A DNA stretch of 64,000 bases from CAMLHP01 sp035759745 (GCA_035759745.1 DASTUF010000044.1:1-64000); one strand, 5' to 3'; shown: positions 46,260 to 54,108, counted from the stretch's first letter. The notes: generated by a model not told the origin, from the sequence alone. Numbers and translations: made by a program.

Positions 46260-46934
46260 ATGAAATTCCGCCGACACGGCAAACCCGTGCGCGACGATGC
46301 GGAAGGGGCGCACGTGAGCGCGCCCGATCAGGTGGGTGCGCCCGAGCCAGAGCGCCGCGGCATCGCGCGCCGTGGGGTTGCCCTCGCAAACGCCCCGGCC
46401 GCCGAGTCGCCGAGCCGCCGAGCCGCCCGCCCGCTTCGCGACATCTTCATCATCGTCCTCATCGGCCTGGTCGGATTCCTGGTCGCGTGGATGGTCCTCG
46501 CTCCGGTCTCGATCTGGCAGGACGAGGGTACCGTTCCGCGGGTGGTCGGCATGGGACTGACCGAGGCGCGCACCGAACTGACGACCCAGGGATACCGGGT
46601 GACTGTCGCCGATGGCGACGCGCACATCAGCGCGCCTCGGGGCGAGGTGTACTGGCAGGACCCGCCGCCAGGAACCACGGCTCCACCCGGCACCAGCGTC
46701 ACGATCACGGCCAGCACCGGCCTGCTGCAGGTGCCGACCCCTGACGTCGTGGGTCTCGACCAGGTACAGGCCGAGCGGGTGATCATCGCCAGCGGGCTGA
46801 AGGTCGGGGCACGCGACTCGGTAACCGACCGGACCGAAGTCGGTGGAGTGGTACTTGGCACCCGGCCCTCCGCCGGCATGGCGCGGTCGGTGGGTGCCAG
46901 TGTGGACCTGATAGTCAACGGAGCGGCCCGGTGA
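46260..46934 (+). CDS. PASTA-domain membrane protein
   Basis: 224 residues. A cytoplasmic tail of about 60 residues, one membrane helix (IFIIVLIGLVGFLVAWMVL), then two extracytoplasmic PASTA domains (VPRVVGMGLTEARTELTTQG and TPDVVGLDQVQAERVIIASG). PASTA domains bind muropeptides or beta-lactams, but no kinase or transpeptidase domain is attached. The fmt/rsmB-PASTA-rpe order is common in several phyla. The tail contains AESPSRRAAR, encoded by GCCGCCGA octamers (46398-46429). Confidence 0.85.
   Translation: MKFRRHGKPVRDDAEGAHVSAPDQVGAPEPERRGIARRGVALANAPAAESPSRRAARPLRDIFIIVLIGLVGFLVAWMVLAPVSIWQDEGTVPRVVGMGLTEARTELTTQGYRVTVADGDAHISAPRGEVYWQDPPPGTTAPPGTSVTITASTGLLQVPTPDVVGLDQVQAERVIIASGLKVGARDSVTDRTEVGGVVLGTRPSAGMARSVGASVDLIVNGAAR
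46398..46429. repeat. Octamer tandem repeat GCCGCCGA x4 inside PASTA gene
   Basis: Four units (GCCGCCGA, GTCGCCGA, GCCGCCGA, GCCGCCCG) lie in the cytoplasmic tail of the PASTA protein and encode ESPSRRAA. The same unit, in the same reading frame, is in the Wzt-like gene at 16027-16050. Confidence 0.78.
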
Positions 46935-47596
46935 GCATTCGCATTGCGCCCAGCATCCTCAGCACCGATCTCGGCCGCCTGCGCGAGCAGGTCGAGGCTG
47001 CGCAGGCCGGCGGCGCCGACTGGCTGCACGTGGACGTCATGGATGGCCACTTCGTGCCCAACCTGACGTTCGGCTCGCCGTTGATCCGCGCATTGCGCCG
47101 GATCTCCGACCTGCCCATCGATGTGCACCTGATGGTCGAACGGCCCGAGCACTACATCGAGGAGTACGCCACGCTCGGCGTGTCCGTGTTCACCTTCCAT
47201 CCCGAGGCCACGGTGCACCTGCAGCGGCACCTCGCCCGGGTGCGGGAGCTGGGCATGCTCGCGGGGCTCGCGCTCAATCCCGGCACGCCGGTGGCGCATC
47301 TCGAGGAAGTCGTGGACGATGTGGGCCTGGTGCTGGTGATGTCGGTCAATCCCGGCTTCGGCGGCCAGCGCTACCTGCCCGCGGCCACCGAGAAGATCGC
47401 GCGGGTGCGCCGGCTGCTGGACGCCCGCAAGTCGTCCGCGGCGCTGGAAGTGGATGGAGGCATCACGGTAGCAACCATCGGCGAAGCCTATGCCGCCGGC
47501 GCCGACACGTTCGTGGCAGGCACTGCAGTCTTTGGAGAACCCGATGTGGCCGGCGCGGTACAGGCGCTCCGGGCCGCGTGCAGCGTGCGAGTGTGA
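46931..47596 (+). CDS. rpe: Ribulose-phosphate 3-epimerase
   Basis: 221 residues from GTG 46931. It interconverts ribulose 5-phosphate and xylulose 5-phosphate in the pentose phosphate pathway. Signature features: IAPSILSTDLGRL, the metal/catalytic segment HVDVMDGHFVPNLTFG, HLMVERPEHYI, MSVNPGFGGQRYLP and the second Asp in EVDGGI. ATGA overlap with the thioredoxin-like gene. Confidence 0.95.
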   Translation: MSIRIAPSILSTDLGRLREQVEAAQAGGADWLHVDVMDGHFVPNLTFGSPLIRALRRISDLPIDVHLMVERPEHYIEEYATLGVSVFTFHPEATVHLQRHLARVRELGMLAGLALNPGTPVAHLEEVVDDVGLVLVMSVNPGFGGQRYLPAATEKIARVRRLLDARKSSAALEVDGGITVATIGEAYAAGADTFVAGTAVFGEPDVAGAVQALRAACSVRV

Positions 47597-48180
47597 TGAT
47601 GAGTCAGAACCGGAAACAGTGGGTCGTGGTGGCACTGGTGGTAGGTGGCCTGGCGCTGGGTGCGTGGGCCCTCTCGCGCTTCGGTGGCCCCGATGAGCGC
47701 GTGGCGGTGGGCGGGAGGGCGCCGGACTTCAAGCTGGTCGACCTCGCCACCGGCGACTCGGTCGACTTGCGCGACCAGTACAAGGGCAAGGTGACCCTGG
47801 TCAACATCTGGGCCACCTGGTGCATTCCCTGCCGCCAGGAAATGCCCGCGATGCAGAAGGCGTGGATCCGGCTCAAGGACTTCGGCTTCGCCATCGCCGC
47901 AGTAAGCATCGACGAAGGCTCGGCCGAACCGGTCACCCGCTTTGCCCAGGAACTGGGCCTCACGTTCGATATCCTGCACGACCGGAGCGGCCGGATCCAG
48001 CAGGTGTACCAGACCGCCGGCGTGCCGGAGAGTTTCCTGCTCGACGAGGATGGTGTCATCCTCAAGCGGGTGATCGGCGCCCACGACTGGAACTCTCCCG
48101 CCAACATCGCGCTGATCGAGCGCTCCCTGGGCATCGAGCCATCGGACACGGTCACCGTGAGCCCCGAGGAGCTGAACTGA
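47596..48180 (+). CDS. TlpA/ResA-like membrane-anchored thiol-disulfide oxidoreductase
   Basis: 194 residues. An N-terminal signal anchor (VVVALVVGGLALGAWAL) places a thioredoxin fold outside the cytoplasmic membrane. The redox pair is WATWCIPCRQEMP. The insertion typical of ResA/TlpA lies between the first strands. Likely reduces apocytochrome c or other extracytoplasmic disulfides. The start could be 47596 or the next codon (47599). The stop overlaps the tsaD start. Confidence 0.88.
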   Translation: MMSQNRKQWVVVALVVGGLALGAWALSRFGGPDERVAVGGRAPDFKLVDLATGDSVDLRDQYKGKVTLVNIWATWCIPCRQEMPAMQKAWIRLKDFGFAIAAVSIDEGSAEPVTRFAQELGLTFDILHDRSGRIQQVYQTAGVPESFLLDEDGVILKRVIGAHDWNSPANIALIERSLGIEPSDTVTVSPEELN

Positions 48181-49226
48181 TCCGCCGGATCCTCGGTCTC
48201 GAGACCTCGTGCGACGAAACGTCGGCGGCGGTGGTCATGTGGGAGGACAGCGGGCCCCGGATCGAGTCGCTGGTCATCCTCTCGCAGGACATCCACCGGA
48301 TCTTCGGCGGAGTGGTGCCAGAGCTGGCCAGCCGCGCGCACGTTGAAGCCATCGGGCCGGTGGTGGCGCAGGCGCTCGGCGATGCCGGCGTCAAGCTCGA
48401 CCAGATCGATGGCGTGGCGGTGACGCAGGGGCCGGGGCTGGTCGGGGCACTGCTGGTGGGCGTGATGTACGCCAAGACGCTGGCCTTCAGCCGGCAGCTT
48501 CCGCTTATCGGGGTGAACCACCTCGAGGGGCATCTCTTCGCGCCGATGCTGGAGGCCCCGCTCGAGCCGCCCTTTACCGCCCTGCTGGTATCCGGCGGCC
48601 ATACCATGCTGCTGGATGTTCCGCGCTGGGGCTCGTACAACTGGCTGGGTGGCACCCTCGACGACGCCGCCGGTGAGGCGTTCGACAAGGTGGCCAAGAT
48701 CCTGGGGCTGGGCTATCCGGGAGGCGCCGCCATCGAGGCCCTGGCCAGGTCCGGCCGCCCCGGCGCTATCACCCTGCCCCGCCCACTGCTGGGCGCCGGA
48801 CCCGACGATCCCAACCGGTTCAACTTCTCGTTCAGCGGGCTCAAGACCGCGGCGCTGCGCGCGCTGGAGACCGCCGATCGCGCCACCTTCCGGCCGGCCG
48901 ACCTCGCGCTCGCCTTCCAGGATGCGGCAGTGGAAGTGCTGGTGGCCAAGACGGCCGCCGCAGCCGAGACGCTGCATCGTGAACGGGTGGTCGTGGGCGG
49001 CGGCGTCGCCTGCAACCAGGCGCTGGTCACCGCCCTGCGGGCGCGACTGGCGGGGCGCGCCGAATTGCACGTAGCTTCACCTCGCCTCAACACCGACAAT
49101 GCCGCCATGATCGCCGCCGCCGGCGGCTGGCGACTCCGCCGGGGTGATCGCAGCCGGCTCGACCTCGAGGCACGCGACCATCTGCCCCTACCCGGGTTCC
49201 ACGCTCCGGAGGCTGTGACCGCATGA
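48177..49226 (+). CDS. tsaD: tRNA N6-threonylcarbamoyladenosine transferase TsaD
   Basis: 349 residues. Catalytic subunit that makes t6A37 in ANN-decoding tRNAs. Motifs: ILGLETSCDETSAAVV, metal ligands in HLEGHLFAP, VSGGHTML, GEAFDKVAKILGLGYPGG and FNFSFSGLKTA. No ATG, GTG or TTG is near the conserved N-terminus. The likely start is CTG at 48177, which overlaps the upstream stop as CTGA and has GAGGAG five bases upstream. Confidence 0.93.
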   Translation: MIRRILGLETSCDETSAAVVMWEDSGPRIESLVILSQDIHRIFGGVVPELASRAHVEAIGPVVAQALGDAGVKLDQIDGVAVTQGPGLVGALLVGVMYAKTLAFSRQLPLIGVNHLEGHLFAPMLEAPLEPPFTALLVSGGHTMLLDVPRWGSYNWLGGTLDDAAGEAFDKVAKILGLGYPGGAAIEALARSGRPGAITLPRPLLGAGPDDPNRFNFSFSGLKTAALRALETADRATFRPADLALAFQDAAVEVLVAKTAAAAETLHRERVVVGGGVACNQALVTALRARLAGRAELHVASPRLNTDNAAMIAAAGGWRLRRGDRSRLDLEARDHLPLPGFHAPEAVTA

Positions 49227-50053
49227 ACGTCTATCCGTTCATCATCAACCTGGGCCCGCTCGAGATCACCGGCTATGGCATCATGATGATGCTGGGCTTC
49301 CTGATGGGAGGCTGGCTCATCACCCTCGAGCTGCGGCGGCGGCAGCTGCGCGAGGAGTACAGCGCCGACATAGTGGTCGCCGCCGTGATCGGTGGTGTAA
49401 TCGGGGCCAAGCTCTGGTACGTGGTGCTCACTCAGGATCCCGGCGCCATCTTCTCGCGCGGCGGGCTGGTCTGGTACGGCGGCTTCATAGGCGCGACAGT
49501 GGCGGTACTGCTGAATGGCTGGCGCCGGCGGGTCCCGGCCCGCTGGACCATGCAGATCACTGCTCCCGCTCTCGCGGCGGCCTACGCCCTGGGCCGGATC
49601 GGCTGCTTCCTCATCAACGACGACTACGGCCGGCCCACTGACCTGCCGTGGGGCGTCAAGTTCCCCCAGGGCTACCCGCCCTCGACGGTCTCGAACCTGA
49701 ACCACGTCGGCATCAGCACGCCGCCAGGGCTGGATCCGACTACTGTCCTCGCGGTGCACCCGACCCAGCTCTACGAGGCGGCGATCATGCTCGGCGTGTT
49801 CGCGCTGCTCTGGACCTGGCGCCGGAAACCCTGGGGTACGGGCTGGCTCTTCGGGGCCTACCTGGTCTTTGCCGGGATCGAGCGCTTCCTGATCGAGATT
49901 CTGCGTGCCAAGGACGACCGGTTCCTGGGGCCGTTCACCATCGCGCAGCTCACCAGCGTACTACTGGTCATTATCGGCGCAGTGCTGATAGCGAAGTGGA
50001 AGCCGACGCCTGAGTTGGCGCCGGGACCGTTTCTTTCTTCCACGGAACGGTAA
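49223..50053 (+). CDS. lgt: Prolipoprotein diacylglyceryl transferase
   Basis: 276 residues with about seven membrane spans. It transfers diacylglycerol to the lipobox cysteine of prolipoproteins. GLVWYGGFIGATVAV corresponds to the HGG loop of E. coli Lgt (His replaced by Tyr). GRIGCFLINDDYGRPT is the Lgt signature with Cys where many have Asn; both variants are known outside Proteobacteria. HPTQLYEA is also typical. Last gene of the housekeeping run. Confidence 0.93.
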   Translation: MNVYPFIINLGPLEITGYGIMMMLGFLMGGWLITLELRRRQLREEYSADIVVAAVIGGVIGAKLWYVVLTQDPGAIFSRGGLVWYGGFIGATVAVLLNGWRRRVPARWTMQITAPALAAAYALGRIGCFLINDDYGRPTDLPWGVKFPQGYPPSTVSNLNHVGISTPPGLDPTTVLAVHPTQLYEAAIMLGVFALLWTWRRKPWGTGWLFGAYLVFAGIERFLIEILRAKDDRFLGPFTIAQLTSVLLVIIGAVLIAKWKPTPELAPGPFLSSTER

Positions 50054-50223
50054 CAGAACGACGACGCTGTCGAGCTTTTTGACGATGAGTCAAGTGATTG
50101 CGAATTAAAAGGTTGGCGACTCGGAGTGAAAATCGACGAATTACTAGACAGTTTTTCGGAAAGTTCTCGTTTTTTCGCGGCTCCCAACTGATGCATTTTC
50201 AAGGGGTTGACAGAATCGCCAAA

Positions 50224-50239
50224 TGGCACGATCGTTGCC
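50224..50239 (+). promoter_or_regulatory. Sigma-54 (RpoN) promoter, near consensus
   Basis: TGGCACG (50224-50230), four bases, then TTGCC (50235-50239). This matches the -24/-12 consensus TGGCACG-N4-TTGC exactly. It follows an AT-rich stretch (about 50060-50205), unusual in this genome, that could hold activator sites. Transcription would start near 50248-50250 and read into the RNA described next. Confidence 0.75.
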
Positions 50240-50247
50240 CTTAGAGA

Positions 50248-50394
50248 GATCAACGGGGTGCCGCATCACCCCACGAGGAAAGTGGTAGGTCGAAGAAGGG
50301 TGGAGCAGGCAAATCCGTCTGTCTCCGTTAAACTCAGGGGGCGATCTACCACTCCCCATAGAAGACGGCCCGCGCAAGCGGGCCGTTTTCTTTT
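50248..50394 (+). ncRNA. Candidate sigma-54-dependent small RNA
   Basis: Roughly 145 nt lie between a sigma-54 promoter and an intrinsic terminator, with no downstream gene on this strand for more than 2 kb, so it is not a leader. Predicted pairings: hairpin GGGGTG/CACCCC (50255-50260 with 50267-50272); a 12-bp closing stem AGTGGTAGGTCG/CGATCTACCACT with one G-U pair (50281-50292 with 50342-50353) around an inner hairpin GGAGCAGGC...GTCTG-T-CTCC; then the terminator. The one open frame across it is short with no Shine-Dalgarno site. No known RNA family was recognised. Confidence 0.65.
50365..50393 (+). terminator. Rho-independent terminator
   Basis: A 9-bp GC stem ACGGCCCGC / GCGGGCCGT with a GCAA tetraloop (50365-50386), then TTCTTTT. 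This is the most canonical intrinsic terminator in the window. It ends the candidate small RNA before the convergent iron permease gene. Confidence 0.92.
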
Positions 50395-50421
50395 GCGGTA
50401 AGCCAGTCGCAAGGCACCACA

Positions 50422-50453
50422 GCCGCCGAGCCGTCTAGCCGTCCAGCCGTCTA
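50422..50453. repeat. Octamer tandem repeat GCCGTCTA x4 at the FTR1 stop codon
   Basis: Units GCCGCCGA, GCCGTCTA, GCCGTCCA, GCCGTCTA run without gaps. On the minus strand the unit contains TAG, and this is the stop codon of the iron permease gene (50435-50437). The last residues RRLDG are encoded by the repeat. Confidence 0.85.
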
Positions 50454-52552
50454 TCCGCCTCCGCCTTCTCCCCGATGGCGTCCCGCATCCGCTCGACCTC
50501 GGACTTGATCTCCGCAATATCGGTCTCGATCCGCTCGAGCGAGCGGATCAGGTCGCGCGAGGAACTCGGCTCCGCCGGCTGCCGCCCCGCCGGCCGCGGC
50601 GCCTCGGTCGCACCCGGCGCGATCTGCGATGTGACCTTGAGCCGCCGAGGCTCGATCAGGAACACCCACGCCAGCGCAAAGAGCGCCAGCAGCACCAGCA
50701 CGCCCTGGGCGAGCATGGTCTCCATGGTCGGATATATCCCCAGTGCCGGCGCCCTCGGCGCCCAGCCCACGAAGGTCGTCCCCACCACCCGCCCCGCCTG
50801 CAGCTCGGCCACGCCCTTGCCGGCGAACACGAAGGCCATGAAGTAGAGGAAGATGCTCGTCACCGCGAAGAACGGCCGCAGCGGCAGCCGCACGCCGAAG
50901 CGGTTGATCGCGAAGTACACCACTCCCAGCAGTATCGCGCCCACCACCATGCCGAGGATGATCGGCGGGAGCGCTGCCGAGCCGCCCGATACCACCAGCG
51001 CCTTGTAGAACAGGATGGTCTCGAAGCCCTCGCGATAGACCGCCAGGAATGCGGCCGATGCCAGCGCGAAGGTCGATCCGGTGGTCACCGCCGAGTGCAC
51101 CCGGCTCTTCACGAAGGCGGTCCACTTCACGACCTCCATCTTCGAAAGCAGCCAGTAGCTGACGTAGAACAGGACCGCCACCGCCACCAGCATGGTGACG
51201 CCTTCCAGCGTCTCCTGGTGCCGGGGCGACAGGTGGAACACGGACTCGATCAGCACTGCGGTCAGCGCGCTCGCCGCCAGCGCCAGGATGACGCCTATGT
51301 GGATGTCGCGGCGGCGCTCACCGGCACCAGTCTTCACCAGGAAGGTCAGCAGCGCGCCGACCACCAGGATCGCCTCCACGCCCTCGCGCAGCAGCAGCAC
51401 CATCGACTGGACGAACATTCCCACCGTTGATGGGCGATCGGCGAAGGTCCGCTCGGCCCGCTCCAGCCCGCTCATCAGCGAGGCCTCGACCTCCACGAGA
51501 GAGGCTTCGCCGTCACCCGCGCGGGCGCGAAGCTCCCCGAAGCCCGCTTCGAGGTCGGCGGCGAGCCCGGCATTGCGGAGCCGGAGGGTGCGCTCCACCT
51601 GCTCGAACGCGATGTACGCATCCAGCGCCATCGACTGGGCCGCGTCCTGCTGTCCGGCAGCGGCAAGCGCGATGGTGGAATCGATCCCGCTCCGCACCTG
51701 CGCGAAGACCCGTGCCGCCTGGGCCGCGTCGGGCCCGCCGGTGCCGGCGCTCCGCACCGCCGAGAGCCTCGCGAGCGCAGCGTCACCTTCGCCGCCAAGA
51801 CTGGCGAGCAGCGCGATGTCGGAGAGCCTGGCGGTGGTGGAGAAGTTCCGGAGCGAGTCGGGGATTTCTCCCGCCGGCTCCGGCAGCCGCAGCAACGTGG
51901 CGTACACCGCCGCGGCCCAGCGGTCATCAGCGGAGAGCGTGGTCTCGTAGCCGGGCATGGCGGTGCCGGCCACGCCGATGGTGATGCGGCGATAGAAATC
52001 CTGGGGCGACGCGTCGGCCAGCGCCTCGCGGTCGGAAAGATTGGCCGGCGGCGGGTCGAGACCCGGCGCTGCCGGCCCATCGCCCGCCCCACGGTCGCCG
52101 TGACAGCTCGCGCAGGTGTTGCGGTAAATCTCGGCGCCACGCGCCGCCAATGGCGTGGCGGCCGGGATCTCCTCGAGCGAAATCCCCAGCCGGACCGCCA
52201 TGCCGGCCGTGGCCGACCGCGCCAGGGAGGACACGTCAGCCGGGTCGGCGGTTCGCTGGACCAGCAGCAGAAGCGAGTCGATCGATGCTGCGATCTGGCG
52301 GGCTTCATCGGCGGGCAGCCGCACGGTGGCCTTTCGCGCCTCAGAGAGGAAAAGCCGAGCCTCTTCCACCTCGGGGGCCAGGATGATCCGCCCGTTCTCG
52401 ACCCCTATGTCGTACTCCTGCGCGGCGAGGAGCACCATCGACGCCACCCGTCGAGCGACGGGGGCGGGATCGGCGGAGAGCGTATCGGTTGCCGGGACCG
52501 CTGCCTGCGTGGTTACCAGCAGGCCGAGCAGTCCGAGGTGTGTGAGAATCAT
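50435..52552 (-). CDS. Cytochrome c-fused FTR1-family iron permease
   Basis: 705 residues from ATG 52552 (a TTG at 52558 is in frame). Signal peptide, helical periplasmic region, then a class I cytochrome c domain with haem motif CASCH (about 147-151) and axial Met in GTAMPGYE. A second helical stretch follows, then the FTR1 permease with about seven spans and both iron-binding REGxE motifs (LLLREGVEAIL, VYREGFETIL). The C-terminus is a charged coiled coil. It probably takes up ferrous iron with oxidation coupled to the haem domain, as in EfeU-like systems (inference). A Fur-type box overlaps its start. Confidence 0.88.
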   Translation of the reverse strand: MILTHLGLLGLLVTTQAAVPATDTLSADPAPVARRVASMVLLAAQEYDIGVENGRIILAPEVEEARLFLSEARKATVRLPADEARQIAASIDSLLLLVQRTADPADVSSLARSATAGMAVRLGISLEEIPAATPLAARGAEIYRNTCASCHGDRGAGDGPAAPGLDPPPANLSDREALADASPQDFYRRITIGVAGTAMPGYETTLSADDRWAAAVYATLLRLPEPAGEIPDSLRNFSTTARLSDIALLASLGGEGDAALARLSAVRSAGTGGPDAAQAARVFAQVRSGIDSTIALAAAGQQDAAQSMALDAYIAFEQVERTLRLRNAGLAADLEAGFGELRARAGDGEASLVEVEASLMSGLERAERTFADRPSTVGMFVQSMVLLLREGVEAILVVGALLTFLVKTGAGERRRDIHIGVILALAASALTAVLIESVFHLSPRHQETLEGVTMLVAVAVLFYVSYWLLSKMEVVKWTAFVKSRVHSAVTTGSTFALASAAFLAVYREGFETILFYKALVVSGGSAALPPIILGMVVGAILLGVVYFAINRFGVRLPLRPFFAVTSIFLYFMAFVFAGKGVAELQAGRVVGTTFVGWAPRAPALGIYPTMETMLAQGVLVLLALFALAWVFLIEPRRLKVTSQIAPGATEAPRPAGRQPAEPSSSRDLIRSLERIETDIAEIKSEVERMRDAIGEKAEADRRLDG

Positions 52553-52557
52553 TCTCA
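52543..52557 (-). promoter_or_regulatory. Fur-box-like 7-1-7 palindrome over the FTR1 start codon
   Basis: TGAGAAT-C-ATTCTCA is a perfect 7-1-7 inverted repeat that differs from the Fur consensus TGATAAT-n-ATTATCA at one position per arm. It covers the start codon, downstream of the predicted promoter, so a bound repressor could block elongation or initiation. Iron repression is expected for an iron permease. Confidence 0.7.
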
Positions 52558-52580
52558 AGTAAGTTTGTGAAAGACTGGAA

Positions 52581-52609
52581 AAACTAGAGGCATTTGGTCG
52601 GAATTACAA
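52581..52609 (-). promoter_or_regulatory. Candidate promoter for the FTR1 gene
   Basis: On the minus strand TTGTAA, 17 bp, TAGTTT. This would give a leader of about 20 nt before ATG 52552, with the Fur-like box inside the early transcribed region. The -10 box is weak. Confidence 0.4.
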
Positions 52610-52686
52610 CGCGCAGGCCTGGTTCCGGTTGCCGAATGGCGGCCGCGGCGTAGGATGGGCGAGAGGATCCATGACAAGGAGGCAGC

Positions 52687-53496
52687 ATGACCCCGCAGCA
52701 CTTCGACACGACATTTGCCGCCAGCGCGCCCGAGAACTACCAGCGCTACTTCGTACCCGTGATCGGCGATCCGCTGGCCCGTCATACGATCGCCGTCGCC
52801 CAGCTGCGACCCGGCGAGCGCGTGCTGGACGTCGGCTGCGGTACCGGCGTGGTAACACGGATGGCGGCGGAGCAGGTCGGCCCCGATGGCACCGTCGCCG
52901 GACTCGACGTCAATCCCGGCATGCTGGCCGTGGCGCGCTCGGTCACGCCGTCAGCACCCGATATCACCTGGCATGAGGCCAGCGCCGAGGCGATGCCCTT
53001 CCCCGACGCCGAGTTTGATGCGGTGCTGTGCCAGCTGAGCCTGCAGTTCGTGCCCGACCGGGCCCGGGCAGTGCGGGAGATGCGGCGCGTGCTCAAGCCG
53101 GGCGGGCGCCTCGTCGTCACCCTGCCCGGCCCGGCCGCTGCCCTGTTCAACATCATGGCCGACGCGATGGGCCGACATGTCGCGCCGGAAGCCGCAGGGT
53201 TTGTGCTGGCTGTGTTTGCGCTGCATGAGAAGCCGGAGATCGAGGGCCTCCTGACAGGCGCGGGCTTCCGGGATGTGCAGGTAGAGGCAGAGGTGCGGAC
53301 ACTGGCCCTGCCGGCGCCGAAGGACTTCCTTCGGCAGTATGTCTCCGGCACTCCCCTCGCCGCCGTCGTGGAGAAAGCGGGGAACGCGGCCTATGCCGCC
53401 GTCGAGGAGGACGTCGTGGCGGCCTGGGAGCCGTACCGCAGCGACGAGGGAATGGACTACACCCAGCGCATTGTGACTGCGACGGCGCGGAAGTGA
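52687..53496 (+). CDS. Class I SAM-dependent methyltransferase, UbiE/type 11-like
   Basis: 269 residues. SAM motif VLDVGCGTGVVTRM near residue 40, then GLDVNPGMLAVAR, EAMPFPDAEFDAVLCQLSLQF and a VLKPGGRLVVTLPG strand. The type 11 methyltransferase family includes small-molecule and quinone methylases; the substrate is unknown. Strong Shine-Dalgarno AAGGAGG seven bases before ATG. Divergent from the iron permease gene. Its stop is about 10 bp before an octamer repeat array. Confidence 0.85.
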   Translation: MTPQHFDTTFAASAPENYQRYFVPVIGDPLARHTIAVAQLRPGERVLDVGCGTGVVTRMAAEQVGPDGTVAGLDVNPGMLAVARSVTPSAPDITWHEASAEAMPFPDAEFDAVLCQLSLQFVPDRARAVREMRRVLKPGGRLVVTLPGPAAALFNIMADAMGRHVAPEAAGFVLAVFALHEKPEIEGLLTGAGFRDVQVEAEVRTLALPAPKDFLRQYVSGTPLAAVVEKAGNAAYAAVEEDVVAAWEPYRSDEGMDYTQRIVTATARK

Positions 53497-53503
53497 TGGC
53501 GGC

Positions 53504-53565
53504 GGACGGCTGGATGGCTAGACGGCTAGATGGCTGGGCGGCTGGCCTGCCAGGCGGCTGGATGG
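53504..53565. repeat. Octamer tandem repeat, GGAYGGCT x5 or more
   Basis: Units GGACGGCT, GGATGGCT, AGACGGCT, AGATGGCT, GGGCGGCT, then a GGCCTGCC palindrome and two more units. This is the reverse complement of the GCCGTCTA family at 50422 and 54428. No gene overlaps it. Confidence 0.85.
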
Positions 53566-53575
53566 GTAAGGGTCG

Positions 53576-53624
53576 CCGCGAGCCCCGCTGCCTCCCGCAG
53601 GTGGCGTGGCTCGGCGGCCGCCCC
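53576..53624. repeat. 49-bp dispersed repeat, copy 2
   Basis: Reverse-complement copy of 32264-32312 with two mismatches. It lies in the 183-bp space between the methyltransferase and the conserved hypothetical gene, next to the octamer array. Confidence 0.85.
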
Positions 53625-53679
53625 TGATGGGCCGGTGCCCTAACGCGACACGGCCGCAGGCCGGTCACCAAGGAAAGCC

Positions 53680-54108
53680 ATGACAAAACACCAGCTCTCA
53701 GCCGCTGACCGGCAATTCCGCGAAGACTTCGAAGCCGGCCATATAGCGCCGGACGCCTTCAACCACCGGGCCCACGTGCGCCTGGCCTATGTCCTCCTGG
53801 CCGAGCACGATGTCGACGCTGCGATTTCCCTGATGCGGAACGCGCTGCAGTCGTTCATTGCCCACCACGGCATCCCGCCGTCCAGGTATCACGAGACGCT
53901 GACTCGGGCGTGGATCCTCGCGATGCGCCATTTCATGGCCGACGCCGTCGACGCCGAATCGGCCGACCACTTCATCGCTCGCAATCCCCGCCTGCTGGAT
54001 GCGAAGATCATGCTGTCGCATTACTCGGCCGAGGTGCTCTTCGGCCCGGAGGCTCGAGCGGGATTTGTGGAGCCGGACCTGGGGGAGATTCCGCGCCACG
54101 AGAGCTGA
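53680..54108 (+). CDS. Conserved hypothetical protein
   Basis: 142 residues, soluble, mostly helical. Distinct features are FNHRAHVRLAYVLLAEHD and SRYHETLTRAWILAMRHFM, with several conserved-looking His residues, which suggests a small cofactor or metal site, but I recall no named function. Shine-Dalgarno AAGGAAA lies five bases before ATG. Convergent with acpS across the palindromic element at 54133-54427. Confidence 0.72.
   Translation: MTKHQLSAADRQFREDFEAGHIAPDAFNHRAHVRLAYVLLAEHDVDAAISLMRNALQSFIAHHGIPPSRYHETLTRAWILAMRHFMADAVDAESADHFIARNPRLLDAKIMLSHYSAEVLFGPEARAGFVEPDLGEIPRHES

Noticed and set aside
50207..50212. TTGACA as a sigma-70 -35 box
   Set aside because: No -10 box at 16-18 bp spacing; the adjacent sigma-54 element is far stronger.
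50207..50401. Possible 64-codon protein over the small RNA region
   Set aside because: Starts with TTG without a Shine-Dalgarno site, crosses the terminator hairpin, and its codons overlap the conserved-looking RNA stems and sigma-54 promoter.
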